Assembly (NCBI RefSeq): GCF_904849725.1
Contig: NC_058523.1
Location: forward strand, 201,589,689-201,653,688
Reading direction: 5' to 3'
DNA length: 64,000 nt
Origin: Hordeum vulgare subsp. vulgare
Taxonomy: Eukaryota; Streptophyta; Magnoliopsida; Poales; Poaceae
Of this stretch, positions 35,793 through 48,064 are shown piece after piece. Both the position numbers and the translations under genes were made by a program. The first letter of the stretch is position 1. Every line of letters begins with the position of its first letter. The notes beneath the pieces were generated by a model that was not told the DNA's origin, did not search any database, and was given only the letters and a program-made list of their open reading frames with translations.

Positions 35793-36179
35793 TTAGTTGT
35801 CTTCCTTTGGTGGTGGTGGTGGTGTTGTTGTCGCCTTTGTTTCCAAGAGAGCTATCAACCTTTGATTTATACCTTTGAGATCCGTGACATGGTTTTCGAG
35901 CAAAACAACTTCACGAGAAAGAGAAATATTGCGAGCACGAGTTGTTTCGCAAAACCTCAAGAGTTCAATCAAGGATGGAGACAGCACATGGAGGAAGGGT
36001 TGGAGAAAATCTACTCCTTCAACGTCTTCAATGTTGAACATAGGTTGAACTTCCTCCCTAGCTTGGGTTTTCTCCTTAGCTTGGTCCTTGGCTTCCGTGA
36101 CTTCTACTCTTTTCAGATCAACATCTACTTCCCCATAAACTGGGTGAAGATCATTCTCCCCAACAGATTCCTGAGACAT
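35793..36179 (-). CDS. extra ORF downstream of integrase in element C, coiled-coil, unknown function
   Basis: An open 128-codon frame with ATG (MSQESVGENDLHPVYGEVDVDLK) lies in the sense direction between integrase and the 3' LTR. The middle is acidic and mixed-charge (EVTEAKDQAKEKTQAREEVQ). Residues 75-115 have a leucine heptad-like pattern (LSREVVLLENHVTDLKGINQRLIALLE). The end is Pro-rich. It has no signal peptide or membrane segment, so it does not look like an envelope protein. It has no stop, unlike gag and pol in the same element. I do not recognise a family. Confidence 0.5.
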   Translation of the reverse strand: MSQESVGENDLHPVYGEVDVDLKRVEVTEAKDQAKEKTQAREEVQPMFNIEDVEGVDFLQPFLHVLSPSLIELLRFCETTRARNISLSREVVLLENHVTDLKGINQRLIALLETKATTTPPPPPKEDN

Positions 36180-36489
36180 CTTTGCTCTAAATCTACGGCA
36201 GACAACAGGCTCGAAACGAAAACAGAGGAAAACTACGCGACACGGAGATCAAAACCTTCGGGCAACTATATATTGATTATTTTTCTGGGCCAGAAGGAGT
36301 CCTCCACAAGAAAACGGAGTCCGGGAGGCACACGAGGTGCCCACAAGCTTGCCCACCGCCACCAGCGGGGTGGTGGCGGGGTGGGCCCTTGTGGCTGCCT
36401 CGTTCGCTCTCTGGATTGCTTTTTATTTTTCTAATTTTCCAAAAATTCCAAAATGGAAGAAATTTCCTATTGGAAAAGTATCGGAGTCC

Positions 36490-37990
36490 AATTTCTTACC
36501 GAAACAGATACATCTTCGTTTCAAGGTCTGAAACAGGCTGATGAACATCCCTTATGTACTCCTGTGGAGTTCTGACATTGAAGATATTTGTCTCAACATT
36601 TATGGGAGTACGAGAGATGTAATGCTTGATTCTTTGCCCATTTACCACTCTAGGAAAATTTCCTTCCGTGTTATTGATTTTGATGGCACCGGAACTATAT
36701 ACTTCCTCAACAACATGGGGACCTTCCCATTTAGAGAGAAGCTTGCCTGCAAAGAATCTCAAACGAGAATTGTATAGCAAGACATAATCACCTACATTGA
36801 ACTCTCGTTTCCGTATTCGTTTGTCATGCCATCTCTTAACTTTTTCCTTGAACAACCTGGCATTCTCATATGCCTGGGCTCTCCATTCATCTAATGAGCT
36901 GATGTCAAACAACCGCTTGTCACCGGCAAGTTTGAAATCAAAGTTGAGCTCTTTGATTGCCCAATAAGCTTTGTGTTCCAGCTCAAGAGGTAAATGGCAG
37001 GCCTTACCTAAACCATTTTATATGGTGACATGCCCATGGGATTCTTATAAGCAGTCCTATAAGCCCATAGTGCATCGTCAAGTTTGCTAGACCAGTTCTT
37101 TCGAGATCTATTGACGGTCTTCTGTAGGATCAACTTGATCTCCCTCTTACTCAACTCCACTTGACCACTAGATCGAGGATGATAAGGAGATGCAACTCTA
37201 TGGTTGACATCATACTTAGCTAGCATCTTGCGGAAAACACCATGAATGAAGTGTGAACCGCCATCAGTCATCAAGTATCTAGGGACTCCAAATCTTGGGA
37301 ATATGACTTCTTTAAGAATCTTAATAGAGGTGTGGTGATCAACATTTTTAGTGGGGATAGTTTCTACCCACTTAGTAACGTAATCCACAGCAACTAAGAT
37401 GTGAGTGTACCCATTGGAACTCGGGAAGGGTCCCATATAATCAAAGCCCCACACATGAAATGGTTGAATGACAAGTGAATAGTTAATAGGCATCTCTTGA
37501 CTCTTACTGATGTTCCCTATCCTTTAGCATTCATCACAAGACAAGACAAACTTACGAGCATTCTTGAAGAGAGTGGGCCAATAGAAACAAATTGCAATAC
37601 CTTGTGGGCAGTTCTATCTCCAGCATGGTGTCCTCCGTAGGCTTCAGAATGACACTTCTGCAGGATCTGTCCCTGTTCATGTTCAGGCACACAACATCTA
37701 ATAACACCATCTACTCCTTCCTTATAAAGGTGAGGATCATCCCAAAAGTAGTGTCTCAAATCAAATAAGAATTTCTTCTTTTGTTGATAGGTGAAACTGG
37801 GGGGTATGTATTTGGCTACGATATAGTTTGCATAATCGGCATACCACGGTGCACTAAGTGAAGTGCGGATGGCATTTAATTGCTCATCAGGAAAGCTTCC
37901 ATCAATAGGTAGTGGGTCATCAAGGACATTCTCCAGCCTAGACAAGTTATCTGCTACAGGGTTATCAGCACCCTTTCGGTCAACGACGTG
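36490..37990 (-). pseudogene. integrase and RNase H end of element C pol (broken)
   Basis: In order on the minus strand come the RNase H tail (FNLHVVDRKGADNPVADNLSRL), a spacer and the integrase zinc finger (CHSEAYGGHHAGDRTAHKVLQ, then LSC). The catalytic core has its acidic residues visible: the first Asp in HVWGFDYMGPF, the second in LMTDGGSHF and the Glu in SSGQVELSKRE. The C-terminal part is KVKRWHDKRI...FNVGDYVLLYNSRLR...WEGPHVVEEV. Frame breaks occur near 37517 and near 37010 (PYKMV*). Integrase would insert the cDNA into chromosomal DNA. Confidence 0.85.
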
Positions 37991-38017
37991 CAAATTAAAT
38001 TCCTGTAGCAGGAGAAC

Positions 38018-39878
38018 TCATCTGATCAGCCTAGGCTTAGCGTCCTTCTTCTCCATGAGGTACTTAATAGCAGCATGATCAGAGTGAATAGTGACTTTGG
38101 AGTCAACTATGTAAGATCTGAACTTTTCACATGCAAACACGACTGCTAAAAATTCCTTCTCCGTAGTGGCATAGTTTCTTTGGGCACTGTCTAGAGTTTT
38201 ACTAGCAAAGTGAATGACATTCAACTTCTTGTCAACTCTTTGTCCTAGAACAGCACCAACAGCGTAATCACTAGAGTCACACATTATTTCAAAGGGCAAG
38301 TTCCAGTCAGGTGGTTGAACAATAGGTGCGGTTATCAAAGCCTTCTTAAGTATTTCGAAAGCTTCCTCACAATCCTCATCAAAAACAAAAGGAACATCCT
38401 TCTGCAAGAGGTTGGTAAGAGGCCTAGAAATCTTAGAGAAGTCTTTAATGAACCTTCTATAGAAACCAGCATGACCTAGGAATCGTATACCTCTGATATC
38501 TGTGGGGCAAGGCATTTTCTCAATTGCATCAACCTTAGCCTTATCAACTTCAATGCCTCTTTCAGAGATTTTGTGTCCTAAGACGATACCTTCATTAACC
38601 ATAAAGTGACACTTCTCCCAATTCAAGACGAGGTTGGTTTCTTCGCATCTCTGTAAGACTCGATCGAGGTTGCTGAGGCAATCATCAAAGGAAGACCCGT
38701 AAACGGAGAAGTCATCCATGAAAACATCGACGATCTTTTCACAAAAGTCAGAGAATATAGCCATCATACATCTTTGGAAGGTGGCAGGTGCATTACATAA
38801 GCCAAAAGGCATACGTCTATAGGCAAAGTTACCGAAAGGGCAGGTGAAAGTGGTTTTCTCTTGATCAGATTGTGCAACAGGTATCTACGAGAAACCTGAA
38901 TAACCGTCCAGAAAGCAGAAGTGTGTGTGTTTTGATAGCCTTTCTAGCATTTGGTCGATGAACGACAAAGGATAATGATCTTTCCTGGTTGCGTTGTTAA
39001 GTTTCCGGAAGTCTATCACCATTCTATAGCCGGTAATAATCCTTTGTGGGATTAGTTCATCCTTATCATTAGGAACGACGGTGATACCTCCCTTTGTTAG
39101 GTACACAATGTAATGGACTTACCCAATCACTATGAGCAACAGGATAAATGATTCCTGCTTCCAGAAGCTTTAATATTTCTTTTCTAACGATCTCTTTCAT
39201 CTTAGGGTTTAATCTCCTTTGATGATCAGCAACTGGTTTAAAGTCAGGATCGGTTTTAATCTTGTGCTGACATAGAGTAGGACTAATATCCTTAAGATCA
39301 TCAAGAGTATATCCAATAGCAGCGCGGTGCTTCCTCGGAGTTTTTAGTAACTTGTTCTCTTCACGCTCTGAGAGGAGAGCACTAATAATGACAGGATATA
39401 TCTCCTTCTCATCATGATAGGCATACTTAAGAGTACCAGGCAACTGTTTAAGCTCGAACACAGGATCACCCTTTGGCGGGGGAGGATCCCCAAGCAGTTC
39501 AACAGGCAGATTATTCTTGAGAATAGGATATTGTTCTAAGACAATTTTATCTATCTCATCTCTCTCCTCCATATACATATCATTTTCATGATCAAGCAGA
39601 TATTGCTCTAAAGGATCCGTAGGAGGTATGGCAATAGAGGCAAGAGCAATGATTTCATCTCTACCAGACGACTCTCTTTCATGGGTTTGTCTTCCAAACT
39701 TGGAGAAGTTAAATTCATGAGACACAGCCTCGAAACTTCCTGTGAGAGTCTTCTTAATGCAATCAATGTGAGCATTGACAGTGTTGAGAAACGGTCTACC
39801 GAATATGATGGGACAAAAGCTATCTTGTGCAGTACCAAGGACGATGAAATCAGTAGGATACTTCCTCTTACCACACAT
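38018..39878 (-). pseudogene. reverse transcriptase and RNase H of element C (broken)
   Basis: RT begins with IIYPVAHSDWVSPLHCVPNKG and continues with YRMVIDFRKLNNATRKDHYPL, MPFGLCNAPATFQRCM and the active-site VFMDDFSVYG (Asp pair near 38711-38716). RNase H follows with PFEIMCDSSDYAVGAVLGQ and NYATTEKEFLAVVFA. A one-base frameshift lies in the Gly run near 39090. A stop at the end of GYSGFS near 38887 sits where Gln is usual, and a TGA at 38018-38020 where Trp is expected. The upstream part (39878-39300) is the linker between protease and RT. Confidence 0.87.
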
Positions 39879-40190
39879 GACTTCTACGTCTCTCTATTAG
39901 CTAGCGTAATAGTGACATCAATGGGTTCTAACTCAGCAGGTGCAATCTCATCTTTGATTTTATCATATAGAGAACGGCGTATTGCACTAACACTAGCTCC
40001 CATATCACATAAACCATGGTAACAGTGATCTCCTATCTTAACAGAAACAACGGGCAGGCCAACTACAGGTCTGTGCTTGTCTTTCGCGTCAGGTTTAGCA
40101 ATTCTAGCGGAGTCCTCATAGAATTTGATAACATGCCCGTCTATGTCTTTGGCTAAGAGATCTTTGATAATAGAAACACTAGGTTCAACT
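39700..40190 (-). pseudogene. protease region of element C
   Basis: The minus strand reads GLCDMGASVSAIRRSLYDKI, with the catalytic D-x-G-A-S at about 39995-40006, and after a frame change SFCPIIFGRPFLNTVNA. This is the retropepsin pattern of Athila-type elements. It would cut the Gag-Pol polyprotein. Confidence 0.72.
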
Positions 40191-41155
40191 CAAATCTCCT
40201 CAGGGGGTGCAAGTGATCTAATGTAACCCCTACGTATCATAGTTGGAGCTTTAGAATAATCCTTTATCCTAGCAGGGTATGGTGGTTTCTCAGTGTTAGC
40301 AGAAGGAACAACAGGATCACTAAAATCTATGATTTTCTCCTCAACTAGATTGGTTTTGGCTATGTTGCTTTCTACAGGAGGATGATATTTAAAACACTTC
40401 TCTTTGGGAAGATCAAAAGATTCACATAGAGAAGCTACTATATCAGAGTCAAGTCCATACTTAGCGCTAAATTCTCTAGAAGTGTTTGTCTCAACAAAAG
40501 ATTTAACGCAATCAAACTGGAAATTCATACCTGAGTCCTTACCTTCCTCCAGCTCCCAATCTTCAGAGTTTCGTTTGATCCTCTCCAATAAATTCCACTT
40601 GTGATCAATATCCTTCTTCATAAAAGAACCGGCACAAGAAGTGTCAAGCATGGTACGATCTTAATGAGAAAGCCGAGCATAAAAGTTTTGAGTGATGATT
40701 TCTCTCGAGAGCTCATGATTGGGGCATGAATATAGCATTGATTTAAGCCTCCCCCAAGCTTGAGCTATGCTTTCCCTTTCAAGAGGCCAAAAGTTATAAA
40801 TAAAGTTCCGATCACGATGTACTAAATGCATAGGATAGAACTTTTGATGAAATTCCAATTTCAACCGATTGTAGCCCCATGATCCAACATCATCACATAG
40901 CCTATACCATGTCAACGCCTTATCCTTCAAAGATAAAGGAAAGACTTTCTTCTTTACCTCATCCTCGGAAAAACCTGCAAGCTTAAATAAACCACAAACA
41001 TCATCTACATAGATTAGATGCAAGTCCCGATGTGAAGATCCATCTCCTGTGAAAGGATTAGTCAGCAGTTTCTCATGCATACCCGAAGGAATTTCATAAA
41101 AGATATTTTCAGTAGGTACCTCAGTTTGAGGAGAAACTCCTCGTGCTTCTGTTCA
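40190..41155 (-). pseudogene. gag of element C (two frames)
   Basis: The upstream frame (41080-40661, open back to about 41150) has the Athila-type capsid: LHLIYVDDVCGLFKLAGFSEDEVK, FPLSLKDKALTWY, FYPMHLVHRDRNFIYNF, ESIAQAWGRLKSMLYSCPNH. After a stop at 40661-40663 a second frame (40651-40190) continues with a charged linker that leads to the protease. No zinc knuckle is visible. Confidence 0.8.
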
Positions 41156-41280
41156 TGGTGACGATACCCCGAACAAACTCCTCAAAGAAATAGTTTCCAT
41201 AGTGACAAGTGACAATAAATTTCAGCATAGTATATAAATGTTTCCTTACCAATTTCCACTTATCAAAGGCGCTTCACTCC

Positions 41281-41295
41281 TCGGCAACGGCGCCA
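41281..41295 (-). other. primer-binding site of element C (Asp-tRNA type)
   Basis: The minus strand reads TGGCGCCGTTGCCGA eleven bases after the LTR end, the site commonly seen in Athila-type elements. Confidence 0.85.
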
Positions 41296-41306
41296 GAAAA
41301 GAATCT

Positions 41307-42834
41307 TGATGACCCACAAGTATAGGGGATCGATCGTAGTCCTTTTGATAAGTAAGAGTGTTGAACCCAACGAGGAGGAGAAGGCTCTTATAAACGGATT
41401 TCAGCAAGGTAATAACTGCAAGCACTGAAAGTAGCGGTAACAAGTGATTGTGTAGCGAGATGAAACGTAGCAAGCAAAGAGTAACAAGTAACAAGTAGTA
41501 GCAATTGTGCAGCAAGTGGCCCAGTCCCTTTTGTAGCAAGGGACAAGCCTAAACAAAGTCTTATAGGAGGAAAACACTCCCAAGGACACACGGGAATTTC
41601 TGTCATGCTAGTTTCATCATGTTCATATGATTCACGTTTGTTACTTTGATAGTTTGATATGTGGGTGGACCGGCGCTTGGGTACTGACTTTACTTGGAAA
41701 AGCATCCCACTTACGACTAACCTCTCGCAAGCATCTGCAACTACAAAACAAGAATTAAGACAAAGTCTAACCATAGCATTAAACTAGTGGATCCAAATGA
41801 GCCCCTCACGAAGCAACACATAGACTGGGGTTTAAGCTTCTGTCACTCCAGCAACCCATCATCTACTTACTACTTCCCAATACCTTCCTCTAGGCCCAAA
41901 TATGATGAAGTGTTATGTAGTCGACGTTCACATAACACCACTAGAGGAAAAACAACATACGGCATATCAAAATACCAAACGAATATCAAATTCACATGAC
42001 TATTATCAGCATGACTTATCCGATGTCCTCAGGAACAAAAGTAACTACTCACAAGACATAATCATAATCATGACCAGAGGTGTAATGAATAGCATCAAGG
42101 ATCTGAACATAAACTCTTCCACCAAGTAATCCAACTAGCATCAATTACAAAGAGTAATCAACACTACTAGCAACCTTACAAGTACCAATCGGAGTTGCAA
42201 GACGAAGATTGGTTACAAGAGATGAACTAGGGATTGGAGAGGAGATGGTGCTGATGAAGATGTTGATGAAGATTCCTCCCTTCCGACGAGAGGAGTGTTG
42301 GTGATGACGATGGCGACGATTTCCCCCTCCGGGAGGGAAATTTCCCCGGCAGGATTGTCCTGCCAGAGCTCTAGATTGGATCTGCTCAAGTTCCGCCTCG
42401 TGGCGGCGGCGAAACCACGAAAAAGCTCTCTCTTGATTTTTTTCTCCAGACCAGGACGCTTCATATAGCAAAAGAGGGGAGCTAGTGGGCCCTCAGGCAA
42501 CCCACAAGCCTGCCATGCGCTACTAGGGGGGTGGTGGCGGTGGGCAAGCTTGTGGGGCCCTGGTCACCCCCCTCCGAAAGTTCTTTCGCCTAGTATTTCT
42601 AATATATTCCAGAAAAAACCCACGTAAATGTTCAGGGCATTTGGAGATGTGCAGAATAGTGGACTAGGATTTGCTCCTTTTCCAGTCCAGAATTCCAACT
42701 GCCTGAATTCTCCCTCTTCAAATAAACCTTGCAAAATAAGAGAGAAAAGGCATAAATATGGTACCACAAGTAATATAACAGCCCAAAAAGCAATAAATAT
42801 CAACATGAGAGTATGATGAAAAATGGACGTATCA
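41307..42834 (-). repeat. 5' LTR of element C
   Basis: This is the direct repeat of 32743-34273, with TG...CA ends and the AAGCT duplication at 42835-42839. Confidence 0.92.
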
Positions 42835-43056
42835 AAGCTCCACATCGAGCGCGAGGGGCTGGTGAAGGAATCCATGGCGCGTGTGAAAGAACTTCATGCA
42901 TACGTGAGAGAGAGCACCGACGCTCTCGAGAAAAAGTCATGCACCATGGCCGCAATGAGGAAGATGGCAGAGGAGAGGCGAGACAAGATAGAACTCGTGG
43001 AGGCAAAGAAGAAGGAGATTGAGGAACTCCACACCCATCAATCCATCAAGAATTAG
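42835..43056 (+). pseudogene. coiled-coil ORF of unknown function, second part
   Basis: It continues 32300-32742 in frame once element C and one AAGCT copy are removed (codons GCG AAG CTC CAC). The protein continues HIEREGLVKESMARVKELHAYVRE and MAEERRDKIELVEAKKKEIEELH and stops with TAG at 43054-43056. The pattern is an alpha-helical, charged coiled coil. Confidence 0.5.
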
Positions 43057-43764
43057 ATAGCATCGGACTAGATCGTTGTTTGTGTCTTCCTTCTTCAACC
43101 TGTTCCTTCTTCTTTTGCCCTTGTGTCTTTGGGGATTGCCGTCTCGGGTATTTTTTCTTATCCTGAATATGTAAGAGAATTATTATCCTTTGCTGGTGTG
43201 AATTTGTTCTAATATTATTTCGTTTGTAGGTATACATGTATACGAGTCGAAAATAGACAAAAATTCAAGTCCTCATTGACGCACGAACAAAACAATGGTT
43301 ATCTTGAGCTTGGCAATGGGATCACAAGAAAATTAGTCCCTCCATCCAGGCAAATTAACTGCATGATAAATGACAGGTCGGACACCATTAATTTAGAAGT
43401 TGGGAGCGAGGCGAGTGGGGGTTGCGGTCAAAGTATCGCTTCCTGATGAGCATGAACAGAAGCCACCTTTCATGCGTCCCATCGAGAATGTGCGGCGAAC
43501 AACTCTCACACGTCTTGTCGAGCCTGCATGGCGGACAGCTCTCACGCGTCCCATTAAGTCAGCCCAGGGGAAAGCTCGTATGCATCCTTTCATCAAATAG
43601 CTGCTCGCATGGCACCGCCATGTCAAGGAAAAAAATGGACGCGTGGCACCAAATAAATTGTCATTGGAACGCACACAATTCAGTAGTGCAAACGTTTGTG
43701 ATAATAACGTGGCAACTATTTGTTCCAATGTCTATGTTGTTTCTTATTGTGTGCACCTCTATGT
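43057..43764. other. no gene seen
   Basis: A pyrimidine-rich stretch (43075-43260) may be the 3' flank of the coiled-coil ORF. The remainder shows only short frames on both strands without features. Confidence 0.4.
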
Positions 43765-43940
43765 TGTTAGTTTTGTATTTACGGGAATTCAAAAACCAAG
43801 ATTATCAATGATTGCGGTTCCATGAGATATCATGCCTAAATGTTTCCAATTCATTCAGATTCGTTGAATGGGACTGAAGAAAGCACCCATGGACAGAAAA
43901 ATGATTTTCCAACAAACTTTCATGCACTAGAGCATGTGCT
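43765..43940 (+). repeat. partial unit of the tandem array, left of the solo LTR
   Basis: 'atttacggg..ttcaaaa', 'tgtttccaattcattcagattcgttgaatggga' and 'agcatgtgct' line up with 46350-46510 in the third array unit. The unit is broken at 43940 by the LTR and resumes at 45352 with 'tgcttctagttcaaaatttgaa'. Confidence 0.65.
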
Positions 43941-45351
43941 CTCACACATATCCATCGTATCAATTTTTCCTAACGCTTTTGCTCTTGTTTTGGACTCTAA
44001 TTTGCATGGTATGAATGAAATTAACCTGCACTAACACTGTTTTCAGCAGAACTACCATGGTGTTGTTTTTGTACAGAAATAAAAGTTCTCGCAATGGAAC
44101 GAAAAATTTTGGATATTTTTTCTGGGACATATAAAAATATTGCAACCAAGATCCACCGGAGGGGAGACCTTAGCATCCCACTAGACATTAGGGCGCGCCA
44201 GGCCCCCTGGCACGACCAAGTTTCTAGTGGGCCCAACGTGACTCCGCTGACCCTAATTCCAGCGCTATAAATTCCTATTTTCCAAAAAAAATCAGAAAGG
44301 GAGTTTTATCACATTTCACGATATGGAGTCACCGCCACCTCCTGTTCTTCATCACGAGGCCTAATATCGAGTACATTTGGGACTCCAGAGAGGGGAATCT
44401 TCGGTCTTTGTCATCATCAACCCTCCTCCATCGCCTATTCCATGATGCTCTCCATCGGGAGTGAGTAATCCCTTCGTAGGCTCGCTGCGCGTTGAAGATC
44501 TACATTAGATTCGTCATGTAATCGAGTTAGTTTTGTTAGTGCTTGATCCCTAGTATCCACTATGTTCGGAGATAGATGTTGCTATGACTTTGATATGCTT
44601 AATGCTTGTCACTAGGGCCCGAGTTCCATGATTTGAGATCTGAATCATTTATGTTTTCACCATTATATCTATGTTCCTGGTTTGATCTTGCAAGTTATAT
44701 GCACCTACTACGTGTTAAGATCTACACACCCCAAAGTTACGATAATTGGGATTCTTTCCGGTGATTACCGTAGTTTGAGGACTTCATATATTCACTATGT
44801 GTTAATGCTTTGTTCCCGTTCTCTATTAAAAGGAGTCCTTAATATACCTTAGTTTCCTTATGGACCCCACTACCATGGGATGGTAGGACAAAAGATGTCA
44901 TGCAAGTTCTTTTCCATAAGAACGTATGACTATTTATGAAATACATGCCTACATTAAATCGATGAAGGAGAGCTAGTTCCGTGTCGCCCTATGTTGTGAT
45001 TGTTATATGATGAATATTATCCAGGAATATCAACGATCCAGTGCCTACGAGTTATCCACATATTGTGCTTGCTAAGTTAATTTTTTTGCTAGTACTGTTA
45101 GAACTGCTGCAAAACTGCTATAACTGTTATTGTTACTGCTGCTATTGTTACCACTCATATCAAAACTATCATATTACTGTGCTATTGATCACTGTGCTGA
45201 AGTTACTAAATCTCAAAGTATGGTTGAATTGACAACTCAGCTGCTAATACGTGCAAATATTCTTTGGCTCCCCGTGTGTCGAATCTATAAATTTCAGTTG
45301 AATACTCTACCTTCGAAAACTATCGCGATCCCATATACTTCTGTGTTATCA
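43941..45351 (+). repeat. solo LTR of an Athila-type retrotransposon
   Basis: It ends with 'ttgaatactctacc...gatcccatatacttctgtgttatca', the end seen in Athila-type grass LTRs. Inside are an LTR promoter-like 'gctataaattcct' (44263) and the typical 'gtgagtaatcccttcgtaggctcgctg' block. No primer site follows; the flanking tandem-array unit resumes at once, so the element was reduced to one LTR. The left end is diverged and the exact start and duplication could not be fixed. It is a different family from element C. Confidence 0.72.
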
Positions 45352-46560
45352 TGCTTCTAGTTCAAAATTTGAATTAAGTGTATTAAATCCCTAGAAAACT
45401 CAATTAATGTACAAAAAGAGCTAAATTAGTGCACTAGACGATCACATTGAATGTAGTTTTGCTACAACGGATGACATGTTCCCTATCGAAATCACGAGGC
45501 TTCTTGTATAAGCTCTGGCTTGTAAGATGCATCTCCCAACATTTGTCCAAAATTCATAAAAAACATATCACACCATATATGTGTCGTGACATGACGCTAG
45601 GTAAGTTTCATGAATTTCAGACGAGCGTTGGGTTCTCGAGGATTTAAAACAATATTATCAATGTTTGCGGCCTAGTCAGGACACCAAGATGTTCGTAATT
45701 CATTGATCTGGAGTGCATGTGATCTAGATAAGGTTCACAAATGGTTTTTAATCCATTTTTTGGTGCCCTGGAGCACGTGCTTGTTGCAGTTAAAATTTGA
45801 GTTCTTCACATTAAGTTCAAGCATAGAAAACTCAATGTCGTTTTGACCAGAAAGGTGACATGTTCCCTATCGAAACCACGACGCTTCTCGTGGGAACCTC
45901 TGATTTGTAAGAGGTTTGTACCAAAACGTTTCCCATATGGGTCTAAAAAATTACCATATATTATAAGTGTCGTGTCATGACATCGGGGTAAGTTTCACGA
46001 ATTACAAACTAGTTTCAGATTTATGGGGAATTAGAAGCAAAGTTTCTCAATATTTTCCGAACGAGCCCTGAATAATTCCACATTTTAGCACTGCACTTGT
46101 ATTAGTCTATATTGCATGTAGAAAAAATATCAAGTCAAGAAGAGACACTCAATGTCGTTCCCTCCACAAAGGTGACATGTTCCGTACGGAAACCATGCTG
46201 CTTCTTGAAGGAAGTTCCGGTGTGCAAGAGACTTGTCCTAAAACTGGTCCCAAGTTGGTCAAAAAATACCATGTCATATAAGTGCCATGTCATATAAGTC
46301 CCGTGTCGTGACACCGGGGTAAGTTTCAAGAATTTCAGGTGAGTTTTGGATTTACGGGGATTTAAAAGGCAAGTTTCTCAATGTTTGTGGCCTAGTCACG
46401 GTGTCGAGATGTTTGTAATCCATTCACGTTCATTGCACGGGACCTAAACAAGGAACCAAAGGACACAAATATGTTTTTCAACCCATTTTGGTGATGTGGA
46501 GCATGTGCTTTTAGTCCAAATTTGAATTTTGCACATTAAATGCCTAGAAAGTTAATTAGT
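45352..46560 (+). repeat. tandem array of three ~315-385-bp units
   Basis: Units begin near 45448, 45832 and 46147 with 'tgacatgttccctatcgaaaccacg', followed by 'gtgtcgtgacatcggggtaagtttcacgaatt' and an AT-rich tail with 'cctagaaaactcaatta'. The units are quite diverged. No coding frame is conserved between them. Confidence 0.75.
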
Positions 46561-47420
46561 GTAGTATGCAAAAGGCCAAATGAAGCATTAATAATTTAAA
46601 GTTGTTCTATACGCCCGCTTGGAGCCCGTGAGTGTGTAAGCTTGGTGTGCGCATGTGTCGTGCTAGATCGAGCTTCCTTCTTTCATAAGTTATCCAATCC
46701 ATATTAAAAACAATGTTCTATACAAACATGCTTCTCCCACCAGTTCCCTAGTCATTTGTCCGCCACTCCCCCAATCTGTTTCCCGTCGAAGCACAGGCCC
46801 CGACATCAACCTCCTAGATGAGGAGGACGAGGCGAAGCGGTCTAGAGAAAAGGCAAAACTAGCATCGCTTCATCGAGCATGAGAAAGACCTCTTCATTAG
46901 CCCATGCAGGCATTGGCAGGCGGCGCCATGCCACCACCGCACACAATTTCTAGTACTAGCAGAAACGTTTGTGATACCTAACTGGTCCCACAAGGTGCCC
47001 ATCGGGGCACGCCTTATAAATGAGAGGAGGCAACCCTTATCAGCAAGTTGCAGCTTCCCAACCCCTAACAAATGTGAATAGAAATCATAAGTTAAGCGTG
47101 ATTTGGGTGGAGTAGTCCAAGGGTGGGTTTTCGGTTGGGAACCTAGCCAGATCTCAAGGATCATTTAGGTGGTGTGATACCATCATTATAGGCATTTATT
47201 AGTAAATGCCTGTAGTGATATGTCATTCCAACTAAATAAATCTTGGGCTCCTTGTTTTGAAAAAAATTAGTTATTTTCTTTTGTTGTTTTGAAAATTTGT
47301 GTGCATGCATGTCACCCACCATGCATGTGTGTGTGGATCATGCCTTTGAAAATATTTAGAGTTATTTTTTTGCTGCTTCAAAAATGTGTATGTGTGTGTC
47401 AACGCATGATTTTATTTTTC
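46561..47420. other. no gene seen; short palindrome at 47190-47211
   Basis: Only short frames without features. A perfect 22-bp inverted repeat (aggcatttattagtaaatgcct) lies at 47190-47211 inside a longer imperfect one. Confidence 0.4.
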
Positions 47421-47989
47421 TGTTTCTAAATTGTGTGTGTGTGTGTGTGTCAACCCATGCGTGTGTGTGTGTGGACCATGCGTACATTGTTCTGTTTCCG
47501 ATGAAAAACCTATTGGTAGGCCCTTAGGGTTTGTCATGCCTTCTACTCATAACGTTGGAATGCCAAGGATGGATGACAGTGTGTGTGTCTATGTGTGTGT
47601 GCACGTGCGTGTGTGAACCCATGCATGCGTGTGTGTGGACCATGCCTTCATTGTGCGGTTTTCAACGACATACCTATCTGCAGGGCCCCTAGTACAGGGT
47701 GTGTCATCCAGCTTGGACTGACCATGCTGGAACACCAAGGAATCGATGGGTGACATGTGTGTATGTGCATATATGTGTGTGCGTGTGTGTGCGCGTGTGT
47801 GTGTGAACCCATGCATGCATGTGTGTGGACCATGCCTATCGCTGCCCCCCTAGGGTTTGTCATCCCTATGACTGACCATGCTGGAATGCCAAGGATCGAT
47901 GATATGTGTGTGCCCGTGTGTGTGTGTGTCGACCATGAATGTCTCCATTATATTGTGCGGTTTTCTATGACACACCTAGCGATGGGACG

Positions 47990-48064
<75 letters not shown>

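Larger units (their letters stand above)
32743..42834 (-). mobile_element. LTR retrotransposon C (Athila-like Gypsy), complete with target duplication
   Basis: Two LTRs of 1531 and 1528 bp (TGATGACCC...GGACGTATCA on the plus strand) lie in direct repeat, flanked by identical AAGCT at 32738-32742 and 42835-42839. The element runs on the minus strand: 5' LTR 41307-42834, Asp-tRNA type primer site, gag, protease, RT, RNase H, integrase, an extra ORF, polypurine tract, 3' LTR. Removing it restores the coiled-coil reading frame of the target (AKL-HIEREG). About 14 differences in the first ~220 LTR bases are visible by eye. Frameshifts and stops make it non-autonomous now. The Athila-like label rests on the primer site and pol sequence. 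Confidence 0.92.

Noticed and set aside
35727..36434. 235-codon plus-strand frame in element C
   Set aside because: It is antisense to the sense-strand extra ORF and integrase end, has no features and uses a start inside the opposite gene.
46859..47164. 101-codon minus-strand frame
   Set aside because: No domain, no start context and no repeat copy; likely chance.
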